NCBI RefSeq assembly: GCF_019799945.1
Contig: NZ_JABGCH010000035.1
Location: 1 to 44,772, forward strand
Length of the DNA stretch: 44,772 bases
Reading direction: 5' to 3'
From: Modestobacter marinus
GTDB lineage: Bacteria; Actinomycetota; Actinomycetes; Mycobacteriales; Geodermatophilaceae
How positions within the stretch are numbered: position 1 is the stretch's first letter; each line of letters opens with the position of its first letter. Of the stretch, positions 8,077-27,576 are shown piece by piece. Position numbers and translations under genes: made by a program. The notes beneath the pieces were generated by a model. The model was given only the letters and a program-made list of their open reading frames with translations, had not been told where the DNA came from and searched no databases.

Positions 8077-8112
8077 ACAGGGGCCGTCCTCCTCCGGGAG
8101 GGCGGCCCCTGT
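8077..8112 (+). terminator. Terminator after rplL
   Basis: Long hairpin: ACAGGGGCCG and TCCTCC on the left pair with GGAGG and CGGCCCCTGT on the right, ending at 8112, with a short TCCG-type loop. It should end rplJL transcription before the rpoB promoter. Confidence 0.75.
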
Positions 8113-8410
8113 CGCGTCCGCCGCACCCGAGCGGTGGTCGGCCGGCGTGCCCGCACGTGATCTAGGACACCAGCGGCGCCCGTCGTCCCGGGCGCCCAGC
8201 GGCACCGCCCGGTTCCGGAGGCGTCGGCGTGGCAGCCCTCCTCCGGGCTCCGGACTGGCATCATCGAGCCGCGACCGCACCTGGTTCGCCCGCCCCCGTG
8301 GCCCGGACCCCCTCCGCGGGGCGCCCGGGCCCCTGGGTGGGAGAGCGCCGGACACCTCTCGTGGGTGGCTCCTCGGGGTCGGCCTCCCTCCGGGGGGCCC
8401 CGACCCGACG
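8113..8410 (+). other. Gene-free spacer between rplL terminator and rpoB promoter
   Basis: About 300 nt with open frames only by virtue of high GC. None has a ribosome site, a recognisable product or a conserved motif. I see no gene here. Confidence 0.5.
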
Positions 8411-8439
8411 TGGACACCGGCGTGGATCAGGGGTAGGGT
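8411..8439 (+). promoter_or_regulatory. Promoter of rpoBC
   Basis: TGGACA (8411-8416) and TAGGGT (8434-8439) with ideal 17-nt spacing. Transcription would start near 8446, leaving a 200-nt leader before the TTG start of rpoB. Confidence 0.6.
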
Positions 8440-8478
8440 CTCCTGTTGCGCTGCCCTCTGACTGCCTGCCCCGCCGAG

Positions 8479-8528
8479 CCGGGTCACCAAGGGTGCCCGG
8501 GACCAGGAGTGAGACCCCCGGGTGACCC
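8479..8528 (+). promoter_or_regulatory. rpoB leader with alternative hairpins
   Basis: CCGGG-T-CACC (8479-8488) can pair with GGTGCCCGG (8492-8500). The overlapping GGGTCACC (8481-8488) can instead pair with GGTGACCC (8521-8528). The two folds exclude each other. This may be chance in such GC-rich DNA. Confidence 0.3.
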
Positions 8529-8646
8529 CGTGGAGACCTCCGGTGGGCGCCCCGGCCGTCGCGGACAGCCTCGCCGATACCGACGACGACCCAGGACGAA
8601 CTGCACCCACCGCCCGCACGTCGTGAGGTCCTTGGAAGGACGCATC

Positions 8647-12156
<3,510 letters not shown>

Positions 12157-12162
12157 TCGGCA

Positions 12163-12196
12163 GCCGGCCGGCCCTGATCAGTCAGGGCCGGCCGGC
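12163..12196 (+). terminator. Perfect 15-bp hairpin between rpoB and rpoC
   Basis: GCCGGCCGGCCCTGA (12163-12177) pairs perfectly with 12182-12196 around loop TCAG, 6 nt after the rpoB stop. No T-tract follows. As rpoB and rpoC are normally co-transcribed, it may be a partial attenuator, an RNA-processing site or a 3'-end stabiliser and not a full stop. Confidence 0.6.
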
Positions 12197-12248
12197 GGCC
12201 CCCCTTCATCAATGAAGAAGAACTAGCCCCGGGAAAGGGGTCCCCCTA

Positions 12249-16148
<3,900 letters not shown>

Positions 16149-16162
16149 TGCGCTGAGTGACG

Positions 16163-16199
16163 GAGCGGCCCCGCACACCACCGGTGTGCGGGGCCGCTC
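16163..16199 (+). terminator. Terminator between rpoC and the minus-strand island
   Basis: Perfect 17-bp stem: GAGCGGCCCCGCACACC (16163-16179), loop ACC, and its complement at 16183-16199. It lies 14 nt after the rpoC stop and 40 nt before the end of the convergent oxidoreductase gene, so it can serve both strands. Confidence 0.8.
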
Positions 16200-16238
16200 T
16201 GCGTCGCGTCACGTGACGGAACACGGCACGCGGGCTGT

Positions 16239-17288
16239 TCACCGCACGGCGTCGGCCAACCTGCGCATGGTCTCGACCGTCCGCAACCGGCCCTCACGGC
16301 TGTCGTCGAGCGGCTGGAGGTTCAGCGTGGTGACGCCGGCCTCGGCGAAGGCGGCGATCCGCTCGGCGACGTAGGACTCGGGCCCGATGAGGGACGTCGC
16401 CCGCACCAGGTCCTCGGGGACCGCGGCGGCCGCCTCGTTCTTGCGCCCGGCCAGGTACAGCTCCTGGACGGCCTCCGCCTCGGCCCCGTAGCCGTACCGG
16501 CGGACCAGGTCGTTGTAGAAGTTCTTCCCCTTGGCGCCCATGCCGCCGATGTAGAGGGCGATCCCCGGGCGCACCGCCTCCACCAGGTGACCGACGTCCT
16601 CGCCGACCGCGACCGGCACCCCGACGACGACGTCGAGCTCCCCGAGCGCCGGGTCCCGCTTGGCCTTCCCGGCCGTGAGGGACGCCCCCCAGACCTCGGC
16701 CGCCCGCTCCGGGTGGAAGAAGATCGGCTCCCACTTCTCCGCGATCTCGGCGGCCAGCTCGACGTTCTTGGGCCCCAGGGCCGCCAGCAGCACGGGCACA
16801 CGCTCGCGCACCGGGGTGTTGATCAGCTTCAGCGGCTTGCCCAACCCGGTGCCCTGGGCCGCCGGCAGCGGCACGGTGTACTTCGGGCCCTCGTGGACGA
16901 GCCGCTCGCGGCGCCACACCTGGCGGCAGATCTCCACGACCTCCCGGGTCCGCTGCAGCGGGGCGTCGTAGGGGACCCCGTGCCACCCCTCGACGACCTG
17001 CGGGCCGGAGGCGCCGAGCCCGAGGGTGAACCGCCCGTCCGAGACGAAGTCCAGCCCGGCGGCGGTCATCGCGATGAGGGCCGGTGTGCGGCTGTAGATC
17101 GGCAGGATCCCGCTCATCAGCTCGACCCGCTCGGTCACCGCGGCCAGGTACCCCAGTTGGCTCACCGCGTCGAAGGTGTACACCTCGGCGACCATCGCGA
17201 CGTCCAGCCCGGCCGACTCGAGGTCGCGGACCTCCCCTGCCGTCTGCCTGAAGTCCCCGGCATAGCCGGCCTGGATCCCGATCCGCAC
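16239..17288 (-). CDS. LLM-class (luciferase-like) F420-dependent oxidoreductase
   Basis: 349 residues spanning a full luciferase-like TIM barrel: MRIGIQAGYAG at the N-terminus, AEVYTFDAVSQLGYLAAVTERVELMSGILPIYSRTPALIAMTA, and GRFTLGLGASGPQVVEGWHGVPY, the usual cofactor-site region. The segment VPVLLAALGPKNVELAAEIAEKWEP follows. The family uses coenzyme F420 (or FMN) for hydride transfer; the substrate cannot be told from sequence. The GTG start at 17288 follows GGGGAGGG. It is convergent with rpoC. Confidence 0.85.
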   Translation of the reverse strand: MRIGIQAGYAGDFRQTAGEVRDLESAGLDVAMVAEVYTFDAVSQLGYLAAVTERVELMSGILPIYSRTPALIAMTAAGLDFVSDGRFTLGLGASGPQVVEGWHGVPYDAPLQRTREVVEICRQVWRRERLVHEGPKYTVPLPAAQGTGLGKPLKLINTPVRERVPVLLAALGPKNVELAAEIAEKWEPIFFHPERAAEVWGASLTAGKAKRDPALGELDVVVGVPVAVGEDVGHLVEAVRPGIALYIGGMGAKGKNFYNDLVRRYGYGAEAEAVQELYLAGRKNEAAAAVPEDLVRATSLIGPESYVAERIAAFAEAGVTTLNLQPLDDSREGRLRTVETMRRLADAVR

Positions 17289-17389
17289 GCGCCCTCCCCG
17301 GCGTCGGTGGCCCCACCGTCGCGGCCACTGCGCCGGACGCTATCGGGGCGGCCCGGTGGGGGAGCCGGGTGGGGAGGGCGGCGCCGGGC

Positions 17390-17605
17390 TCAGAGCGGCC
17401 GAACCGGGCCGATCACGTGCGTGACCACCCGGACGCCGTCGATGGCGCGCGGCACGCGGGCGCCGGCCCCCGGCTCGGTCAGGTCCACCCGGACCACGTA
17501 CTCCGCGTCCTGCCGGGCCAGCCCCACGCCGGCGACACCCGGGTCCCCGGCGAAGCGGGAGGCCAGCGCCGTCTTGACGGCGCGGGCAGCGGCGCGGTCG
17601 GTCAT
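17390..17605 (-). CDS. Small protein resembling the N-terminal region of the adjacent protease
   Basis: 71 residues from the ATG at 17605 (an overlapping GTG at 17608 is possible). It opens with a helix (MTDRAAARAVKTALASRF), then GVAGVGLARQ, YVVRVDL, and a terminal GVRVVTHVIGPVRPL. The same order (helix, GVxLGL, LAIRVI, VDVRVIGQVHPL) occupies roughly residues 1-100 of the protease encoded just upstream on this strand. I read it as a stand-alone version of that region. No enzyme motif, signal peptide or membrane segment. The function is unknown; it could be a partner, inhibitor or decoy of the protease. Confidence 0.6.
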   Translation of the reverse strand: MTDRAAARAVKTALASRFAGDPGVAGVGLARQDAEYVVRVDLTEPGAGARVPRAIDGVRVVTHVIGPVRPL

Positions 17606-17642
17606 CACCCCATGGTGCCCTCCCCGGCCCCGTGGGAACAGT

Positions 17643-17702
17643 CAGAGGACCCCCGTGCCCCCCGCCGCTCGCACGCTCGCGCCGGGACCCTGCACGGGGC
17701 TG
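17643..17702 (+). repeat. Post-stop palindrome, copy 5 (reversed relative to its gene)
   Basis: Perfect 8-bp outer arms CCCCGTGC (17651-17658) and GCACGGGG (17692-17699), with core GCTCGCACGCTCGCG also found in copy 9. The GAGGACCCC end is on the left, while the stop of the adjacent minus-strand protease is on the right, so the element is inverted relative to its gene compared with the other copies. Confidence 0.7.
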
Positions 17703-18719
17703 TCAGGAGTGGGCCACCCACTCGACCCCCAGGCTGCTCAGCACGGTCGCCAGGGGGTTGGCGAACGTCACCCCGCCGCCGGCGCTGCCCCCGGTCGCGG
17801 AGCCGGCGAACAGCAGCCCCAGCGGGGCCCGGTCGGCGCTCCGCCAGATCACCGAGCCGCTGTCCCCGCCGGCGCTGAAGGCCCCGGCCAGCCCCTCGAT
17901 CTCCACCTGGTCGTCGAAGGTGTGCACGCCGTCGTCGTACCGGACGCCCACCCCGTCGACCTCCACCGCGGTGATCCGGCCCCGGGTGTGACCGGTGGTC
18001 CGGCCCACCTTCTCGACGAGCTCGTCGGGGTCCAGCTCGTCGGGCGAGACCACCGTGGCCAGCAGCGCACCACCGGGGTAGCCGGCCGGGTCGGCGTCGA
18101 CCCGCTCGTCGAGGGCCGCGACCGCGGCGTCGACCAGGTTCCCCGGCTCGGGGGCCAGCCGGACGAAGCCGCTCAGCGTGCCGATCCGGTCGGCCGCCGT
18201 CCCGCCGTCGGCCGTTCCCGGCTGCAGGGCCGGGTCCCCCTCCGCGGCCGCGTTGCCGTCGGCGAGCACGTGGTTGTTGGACAGCACCAGCAGCCCGTCG
18301 TGGCCCGGCCGCCGCACGAACCCGCCGAGGGTCCCGGCGGACACGCCGGGGTGGCTCAGCGACAGCCCGGGGCGTAGCGGCCGCATCCGCCGCTGCAGCT
18401 CGCCGGGAGCGGGAGAGCCCAGCGGGTGCACCTGCCCGATCACCCGCACGTCGACCTCCTCACGGGCGCCGTCGGGCAGGCCGGCCAGCACCACGTCGGC
18501 GTCGGCCTGGTCGATCACCCGGATGGCCAGGTGCACCTGGCCCGCTCCCACCGGCCGCAGACCCAGGGCCACCCCGCTCCAGCGGCTGCTCCCGCTGGCG
18601 ACGGTCCCGCCGGAGTCCGTCTTCTCACCGACCTTGCGGGGCTCGACGCTGCCGTCGGACGCCTGCCACAGCCGCCGGGACAGCCGTGCCTTCAATTCGC
18701 GGGCGGAGTCGGGGAGCAC
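17703..18719 (-). CDS. Trypsin-fold serine protease (chymotrypsin-like, Nal1-like type)
   Basis: 338 residues. The start is the GTG at 18719, 6 nt after GGAGG; a longer in-frame ORF reaching 19400 runs through the rpsL promoter region and has no protease-like content. The catalytic triad is H150 in LSNNHVLAD, D197 in NLVDAAVA and S287 in GGDSGS. Residues 1-100 form a separate region (helix plus strands, ending VDVRVIGQVHPL). No signal peptide is visible, so it is probably cytoplasmic. The substrate is unknown. The small protein at 17390-17605 lies downstream on the same strand, about 97 nt away. Confidence 0.75.
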   Translation of the reverse strand: MLPDSARELKARLSRRLWQASDGSVEPRKVGEKTDSGGTVASGSSRWSGVALGLRPVGAGQVHLAIRVIDQADADVVLAGLPDGAREEVDVRVIGQVHPLGSPAPGELQRRMRPLRPGLSLSHPGVSAGTLGGFVRRPGHDGLLVLSNNHVLADGNAAAEGDPALQPGTADGGTAADRIGTLSGFVRLAPEPGNLVDAAVAALDERVDADPAGYPGGALLATVVSPDELDPDELVEKVGRTTGHTRGRITAVEVDGVGVRYDDGVHTFDDQVEIEGLAGAFSAGGDSGSVIWRSADRAPLGLLFAGSATGGSAGGGVTFANPLATVLSSLGVEWVAHS

Positions 18720-19064
18720 GGCGTACCTCCGGTGTCGGCCCGCGGAGTGCGGGGTGATCGGGTCGCCACTGACGGTAGGGCGGAGGACCGACAGGAGCGA
18801 CGTGGGCGACACGGGGGAGGGCCGGCGACAGGGCGCGGTGGCGGGCGCTACAGTGCCGCGGAACGGTCCCGGCCGGTCACCGTCCAGGCGTCCGGCAGCC
18901 CACCCGGGCTGCCCCCCGCCGCGGTGACCGGGCACCGGTGCCGCCGACCACCGGGCGATGACGGTCACACGGGCGGGACGGCGGGTCAGGAATGGCCCGC
19001 GCCACCCCGTCGTTCTCCCCGGCAGTCGGCCGACACGGTGCCCGCACAGGCATCCGGACCCGGT
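18720..19064. other. Divergent spacer between protease and str operon
   Basis: Between the start of the minus-strand protease and the str promoter I see no credible gene. A TACAGT at 18849-18854 with GCGACA 18 nt upstream is a weak plus-strand promoter candidate. Confidence 0.4.
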
Positions 19065-19094
19065 TTGCACCGGGTCGACATGCCCGGGTATCGT
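19065..19094 (+). promoter_or_regulatory. Promoter of the str operon
   Basis: TTGCAC (19065-19070) and TATCGT (19089-19094) with 18-nt spacing, about 300 nt before rpsL. The predicted mRNA would begin just upstream of a small hairpin, GCCCAAG/CTTGGGC with GTGA loop (19105-19122). Confidence 0.55.
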
Positions 19095-19402
19095 GGTCAG
19101 CCGTGCCCAAGGTGACTTGGGCCTGCTCCCGTTCGCGGTGCACCTGGGTGTCCGATGGTCCTTCCGACCGCCGGCTGCCGGGGGCCACGCCCACCGTCTG
19201 GTGGGGAAGTGGTGGTGCCGAGTCGCGAGGGGCGACGAGTCCGGCTCGGACCAGCTGGCCGGTTCACGCGGAGGGCAACACGCCCGAGCGCGGGGGCCGG
19301 ACGGTACGTCACGTGCAGACTCGGGGCCGGGACACCGGGCGCACAGACCATGTACCACCATCCAGAGCACGACCCAGCGCAGGTAGGAGATCAAGGCCAC
19401 CC

Positions 19403-19777
19403 ATGCCCACGATCAACCAGCTGGTCCGCAAGGGCCGCGAGGACAAGGTCGAGAAGACCAAGACCCCGGCGTTGAAGGGTTCCCCCCAGCGCCGCGGCGT
19501 GTGCACGCGCGTCTACACGACGACGCCGAAGAAGCCGAACTCGGCGCTGCGCAAGGTCGCTCGCGTTCGTCTCACCAGTGGCATCGAGGTGACCGCCTAC
19601 ATCCCGGGCGTGGGTCACAACCTGCAGGAGCACTCGATGGTGCTCGTGCGCGGTGGCCGCGTGAAGGACCTGCCCGGCGTCCGCTACAAGATCATCCGTG
19701 GCTCGCTGGACACCCAGGGCGTCCGCAACCGCAAGCAGGCTCGCAGCCGGTACGGCGCGAAGAAGGAGAAGAGCTGA
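19403..19777 (+). CDS. rpsL: 30S ribosomal protein S12
   Basis: 124 residues, standard actinobacterial length. Contains [30 protein letters not shown] with K43, and [13 protein letters not shown] with K88. Both positions where streptomycin-resistance changes occur are wild type. S12 lies at the decoding centre. The ATG at 19403 was chosen by family; the upstream in-frame extension is leader. The rpsG start lies 2 nt after its stop. Confidence 0.98.
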   Translation: MPTINQLVRKGREDKVEKTKTPALKGSPQRRGVCTRVYTTTPKKPNSALRKVARVRLTSGIEVTAYIPGVGHNLQEHSMVLVRGGRVKDLPGVRYKIIRGSLDTQGVRNRKQARSRYGAKKEKS

Positions 19778-19778
19778 C

Positions 19779-20249
19779 ATGCCCCGCAAGGGTCCCGCTC
19801 CCCGCCGTCCGCTCGTCGCCGACCCGGTGTACCAGTCGCCGCTGGTCACCCAGCTGGTGAACAAGGTGCTCGTCGACGGCAAGCGCTCGGTCGCCGAGTC
19901 GATCGTCTACGGCGCCCTCGAGGGCTGCCGCGCCAAGAACGACACCGACCCGGTCGTCACGCTCAAGCGTGCGCTGGACAACGTCAAGCCGGCCCTCGAG
20001 GTCCGCAGCCGCCGCGTCGGTGGTGCGACCTACCAGGTCCCGGTCGAGGTCCGCGCCTCCCGCAGCACCACGCTGGGTCTCCGCTGGCTGATCCAGTACA
20101 GCAGGGCGCGCCGGGAGAAGACGATGACCGAGCGCCTCATGAACGAGCTGCTCGACGCCAGCAACGGCCTGGGGGCCGCGGTCAAGCGCCGCGAGGACAC
20201 CCACAAGATGGCCGAGTCGAACAAGGCCTTCGCGCACTACCGCTGGTAA
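19779..20249 (+). CDS. rpsG: 30S ribosomal protein S7
   Basis: 156 residues. [18 protein letters not shown] start, [38 protein letters not shown] and the terminal [19 protein letters not shown]7 nucleates assembly of the 30S head. Its ribosome site AAGGAGAAGAG lies inside the end of rpsL, so the two are tightly coupled. Confidence 0.98.
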   Translation: MPRKGPAPRRPLVADPVYQSPLVTQLVNKVLVDGKRSVAESIVYGALEGCRAKNDTDPVVTLKRALDNVKPALEVRSRRVGGATYQVPVEVRASRSTTLGLRWLIQYSRARREKTMTERLMNELLDASNGLGAAVKRREDTHKMAESNKAFAHYRW

Positions 20250-20336
20250 CTCGCCACACCGGCGCCGCCGTCGGCGGGGCCCCCGGGGGATCCCCGGCAC
20301 CCGCGCACGGACACACACGCAAGAGGAGTTCTGGAC

Positions 20337-22436
<2,100 letters not shown>

Positions 22437-22438
22437 GC

Positions 22439-22465
22439 GGAGGGCGGGTCACCCTCCCGCCCTCC
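22439..22465 (+). terminator. Hairpin between fusA and tuf
   Basis: 10-bp stem GGAGGGCGGG (22439-22448) and CCCGCCCTCC (22456-22465) with a 7-nt loop, 2 nt after the fusA stop. Probably partial termination or mRNA processing, since tuf often has an added promoter of its own. Confidence 0.55.
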
Positions 22466-22526
22466 CCCTGAGCACAGCCCACCCCAGAGTTCGCGCACCA
22501 CGCGACACCACGAGGAGAGGAACCCA

Positions 22527-23720
<1,194 letters not shown>

Positions 23721-23725
23721 CACCT

Positions 23726-23762
23726 CGACGGGCGGCGGCCGTCCCACGGCCGCCGCCCGTCG
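23726..23762 (+). terminator. Terminator after tuf
   Basis: 16-bp stem built around ACGGGCGGCGGCCG (23728-23741) and its complement (23747-23760) with loop TCCCA. Lies 5 nt after the tuf stop. Confidence 0.8.
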
Positions 23763-23764
23763 CC

Positions 23765-23800
23765 GGGTCAGCAGACCCGACCCCCAGGGTCAGCAGACCC
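23765..23800 (+). repeat. Tandem GGGTC/GACCC hairpins in the S10 leader
   Basis: GGGTCAGCAGACCC occurs twice (23765-23778 and 23787-23800), each able to form a 5-bp AGCA-loop hairpin. Between them GACCC-CCA-GGGTC (23779-23791) offers a third, mutually exclusive hairpin. Lies 40 nt before rpsJ. Confidence 0.6.
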
Positions 23801-23840
23801 CACAGACACGAACACCGATCGGCAGGAGCGAGAACAGGCG

Positions 23841-24146
23841 ATGGCGGGACAGAAGATCCGCATCCGGCTGAAGGCCTACGACCACGAGGCCATCGATGCC
23901 TCGGCGCGGCGCATCGTGGACACGGTGACGAAGACCGGAGCGCGCGTCGTCGGCCCGGTGCCGCTGCCGACGGAGAAGAACGTGTACTGCGTCATCCGCT
24001 CGCCGCACAAGTACAAGGACTCGCGCGAGCACTTCGAGATGCGTACGCACAAGCGCCTCATCGACATCCTCGACCCGACGCCGAAGACGGTCGACGCGCT
24101 CATGCGCATCGACCTGCCGGCCTCGGTCGACGTCAACATCCAGTAA
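23841..24146 (+). CDS. rpsJ: 30S ribosomal protein S10
   Basis: 101 residues, full length: [20 protein letters not shown], the [37 protein letters not shown] loop that also binds NusB, and a terminal [10 protein letters not shown]. First gene of the S10 operon. ATG preceded by GGCAGGAGCGAG. Confidence 0.98.
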   Translation: MAGQKIRIRLKAYDHEAIDASARRIVDTVTKTGARVVGPVPLPTEKNVYCVIRSPHKYKDSREHFEMRTHKRLIDILDPTPKTVDALMRIDLPASVDVNIQ

Positions 24147-24160
24147 GGGCTGTCCCAGAC

Positions 24161-24826
24161 ATGGCGAGCACATTTCGTGGGCTCCTCGGCGAGAAGCTGG
24201 GGATGACCCAGGTCTTCGACGAGAACAACCGCATCGTGCCGGTGACCGTCGTCAAAGCGGGTCCCTGCGTGGTCACCCAGGTGCGCACCCCCGAGCGCGA
24301 CGGCTACTCCGCCGTCCAGCTCGGGTTCGGCGAGATCGACCCGCGCAAGGTGAACCGCCCGGTGGGCGGCCACTTCGCGAAGGCGGGCGTCACGCCGCGG
24401 CGGCACCTGGTCGAGCTGCGCACCGAGGACGCCGGCCAGTACGAGGTCGGCCAGGAGCTGACGGCCGAGGTCCTCTCGGACGTCGCCAAGGTCGACGTCA
24501 TCGGCACCAGCAAGGGCAAGGGCACCGCTGGTGTCATGAAGCGGCACGGCTTCAAGGGCCTGGGCGCGAGCCACGGCACCCAGCGCAAGCACCGTTCGCC
24601 CGGCTCGATCGGTGGCTGCGCCACCCCGGGTCGCGTGTTCAAGGGCCTGCGCATGGCCGGTCGCATGGGCGCGGTCACCACGACCACGCTCTCGCTGAAG
24701 GTGCACAAGGTCGACACCGACAAGGGCCTCGTGCTGATCAAGGGTGCCGTTCCCGGCCCGCGCGGTGGGCTGCTGCTGGTCCGCTCCGCGGTCAAGGGCG
24801 GCCCCGTGGGGAGTGACGCCAAGTGA
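24161..24826 (+). CDS. rplC: 50S ribosomal protein L3
   Basis: 221 residues. [25 protein letters not shown] start, [44 protein letters not shown] is the long loop that reaches the peptidyl-transferase centre. Its stop overlaps the GTG start of rplD in GTGA, so translation is coupled. Confidence 0.98.
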   Translation: MASTFRGLLGEKLGMTQVFDENNRIVPVTVVKAGPCVVTQVRTPERDGYSAVQLGFGEIDPRKVNRPVGGHFAKAGVTPRRHLVELRTEDAGQYEVGQELTAEVLSDVAKVDVIGTSKGKGTAGVMKRHGFKGLGASHGTQRKHRSPGSIGGCATPGRVFKGLRMAGRMGAVTTTTLSLKVHKVDTDKGLVLIKGAVPGPRGGLLLVRSAVKGGPVGSDAK

Positions 24827-25608
24827 CCGCCTCGACGAGCGAGCGCGCCGACCGCCAGGTCGACGTCCGGACGCCGGCCGGCACCACCTCGGGGCAGGTC
24901 ACCCTCCCCGGTGAGCTGTTCGACGCCCCGGCCAACGTGGCGCTGCTGCACCAGGTCGTCGTGGCCCAGCTGGCCGCGGCCCGCCAGGGCACGCACTCGA
25001 CCAAGACCCGCGGCGAGGTCAGGGGTGGTGGCGTCAAGCCCTACCGCCAGAAGGGCACCGGCCGCGCGCGGCAGGGCTCGATCCGCGCTCCGCAGTTCGC
25101 CGGCGGTGGCATCGTCCACGGCCCGCAGCCGCGGAACTACGAGCAGAAGACCCCCAAGAAGATGAAGGCCGCCGCCCTGCGCGGTGCCCTCTCCGACCGG
25201 GCCCGGGAGAACCGGGTGCACGTGGTCTCCGGGTTCGTCGAGGGCGACGCCCCCTCCACCAAGGCCGCTCTCAAGGTGCTCGACGCCCTCACCGCCGCCA
25301 AGCGGGTGCTGGTCGTCCTGGACCGCGAGGACGTCCTGAACTGGATCAGCCTGCGCAACGAGCCCCGGGTCCACCTGATCGAGGCCGGCCAGCTGAACAC
25401 CTACGACGTGCTGGTCAGCGACGAGGTGGTCTTCACCGAGGCCGCCCTCGCCGAGTACGTCGCGGGTCCCGCCAAGGGCGGCAAGGGCCGGGCCAGCTCG
25501 GCCGAGCTCCCCGACCTGCACACCAGCGAGGTCGACGACGTCGTGCCGTCGATCGCCCCGGCCACCGCGCAGACGGCGACCGACGAGACCACTGAGGAGA
25601 AGGCGTGA
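24823..25608 (+). CDS. rplD: 50S ribosomal protein L4
   Basis: 261 residues from a GTG overlapping rplC. Core signatures are [40 protein letters not shown] (the exit-tunnel loop) and RALSDRARE-type helices. The first 25 residues and last 35 are low-complexity tails beyond the usual L4 core. L4 represses the S10 operon in enterobacteria; I see no direct evidence for that here. Confidence 0.97.
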   Translation: MTASTSERADRQVDVRTPAGTTSGQVTLPGELFDAPANVALLHQVVVAQLAAARQGTHSTKTRGEVRGGGVKPYRQKGTGRARQGSIRAPQFAGGGIVHGPQPRNYEQKTPKKMKAAALRGALSDRARENRVHVVSGFVEGDAPSTKAALKVLDALTAAKRVLVVLDREDVLNWISLRNEPRVHLIEAGQLNTYDVLVSDEVVFTEAALAEYVAGPAKGGKGRASSAELPDLHTSEVDDVVPSIAPATAQTATDETTEEKA

Positions 25609-25907
25609 GCGTCCGCGACCCCCGGGACGTACTGCTGTCCCCGGTCATCTCGGAGAAGAGCTACGGCCTCCTGGACGAGAACAAGTACACGTTCATCGTC
25701 CGGCCGGATGCCAACAAGACCCAGATCAAGATCGCTGTTCAGCAGGTCTTCAACGTGAAGGTCCTGTCGGTCAACACGATCAACCGTCAGGGGAAGAGGA
25801 AGCGCTCCAAGGGCGCTGTGATGGGCAAGCGCAAGGACACCAAGCGCGCCATCGTCTCCGTGGCCCCCGGCGACCGCATCGAGCTCTTCGGGGGGCCGGG
25901 CGCCTGA
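25605..25907 (+). CDS. rplW: 50S ribosomal protein L23
   Basis: 100 residues. [52 protein letters not shown] is the L23 fold, with a basic [20 protein letters not shown] loop. Sits at the tunnel exit, where trigger factor and SRP dock. GTG start overlaps the rplD stop by 4 nt. Confidence 0.98.
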   Translation: MSVRDPRDVLLSPVISEKSYGLLDENKYTFIVRPDANKTQIKIAVQQVFNVKVLSVNTINRQGKRKRSKGAVMGKRKDTKRAIVSVAPGDRIELFGGPGA

Positions 25908-25948
25908 CGCCCGGACCCACCGATCGGACCAGAGGACTCTGAGGAACC

Positions 25949-26782
<834 letters not shown>

Positions 26783-26804
26783 GCGGGAGAGGAGTCCGTC
26801 AGAC

Positions 26805-27086
26805 ATGCCACGCAGCCTGAAGAAGGGCCCGTTCGTCGACGACCACCTGCTCGCGAAGGTGGACGCACAGAACGACAAGGGCACCAAGAACGTCATCCGC
26901 ACCTGGTCGCGGCGTTCGACGATCATCCCCGACATGCTCGGGCACACGATCGCCGTGCACGACGGCCGCAAGCACGTCCCGGTGTTCGTCACCGAGGCGA
27001 TGGTCGGGCACAAGCTCGGCGAGTTCGCGCCCACCCGCACGTTCCGTGGGCACGTCAAGGACGACCGCCGGTCGCGGCGCGGCTGA
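26805..27086 (+). CDS. rpsS: 30S ribosomal protein S19
   Basis: 93 residues: [67 protein letters not shown]. Binds the 30S head with S13. Start preceded by GAGAGGAG. Confidence 0.98.
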   Translation: MPRSLKKGPFVDDHLLAKVDAQNDKGTKNVIRTWSRRSTIIPDMLGHTIAVHDGRKHVPVFVTEAMVGHKLGEFAPTRTFRGHVKDDRRSRRG

Positions 27087-27111
27087 GCGACCAGGTAGAG
27101 AAGAGAGTCAG

Positions 27112-27576
27112 ATGACTTCCCAGTTGGGACAGGAGACGCAGGTCGCCCGGGCCACCGCCCGGTTCGTCCGCGTCACCCCCATGAAGGCCCGGCGGGTGGT
27201 GGACCTCGTCCGCTACCTGCCGACCGACGAGGCACTGGCGCTGCTGCGGTTCGCGCCGCAGAGCGCCAGCGAGCCGGTCGCCAAGGTCGTCGCCAGCGCC
27301 GTCGCCAACGCCGAGCACAACCTGCGGCTGGACCCGGCAGCGCTCGTCGTCAGCGCGGCGTACGTGGACGAGGGCCCCACGCTCAAGCGGATCCGTCCGC
27401 GGGCGCAGGGCCGGGCGTTCCGGATCAACAAGCGCACCAGCCACATCACCATCGAGGTGAGCGAGGTGACCACCGACGCGGAGCTCGCTCGGCGGTCGCG
27501 CAAGGCCCGTCGGGACACCGGTCAGTCCGGCCCGGCCACCCAGCAGAAGAGCAACACGAGGGGAGGGACCCGCTAG
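27112..27576 (+). CDS. rplV: 50S ribosomal protein L22
   Basis: 154 residues. Core is [37 protein letters not shown] and the tunnel hairpin [29 protein letters not shown] basic Gly/Ser/Thr tail of about 30 residues follows. The ATG at 27112 was chosen because the upstream extension only covers the end of rpsS. Stop TAG shares its G with the rpsC GTG start. Confidence 0.97.
   Translation: MTSQLGQETQVARATARFVRVTPMKARRVVDLVRYLPTDEALALLRFAPQSASEPVAKVVASAVANAEHNLRLDPAALVVSAAYVDEGPTLKRIRPRAQGRAFRINKRTSHITIEVSEVTTDAELARRSRKARRDTGQSGPATQQKSNTRGGTR

Noticed and set aside
8147-8525. Open frames between rplL and rpoB
   Set aside because: Arg/Pro/Gly-rich composition from GC-rich non-coding DNA, no ribosome site, and they overlap the rpoB promoter.
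18720-19400. N-terminal 227-residue extension of the protease
   Set aside because: It crosses the str promoter and leader, has no family resemblance, and a GTG with a well-spaced GGAGG lies at the start of the family-like sequence.
19403-19777. Streptomycin-resistance substitutions in rpsL
   Set aside because: K43 and K88 are both wild type.
23765-23800. CRISPR repeats
   Set aside because: Only two 14-nt units with an 8-nt spacer and no cas genes; they fold as small hairpins.
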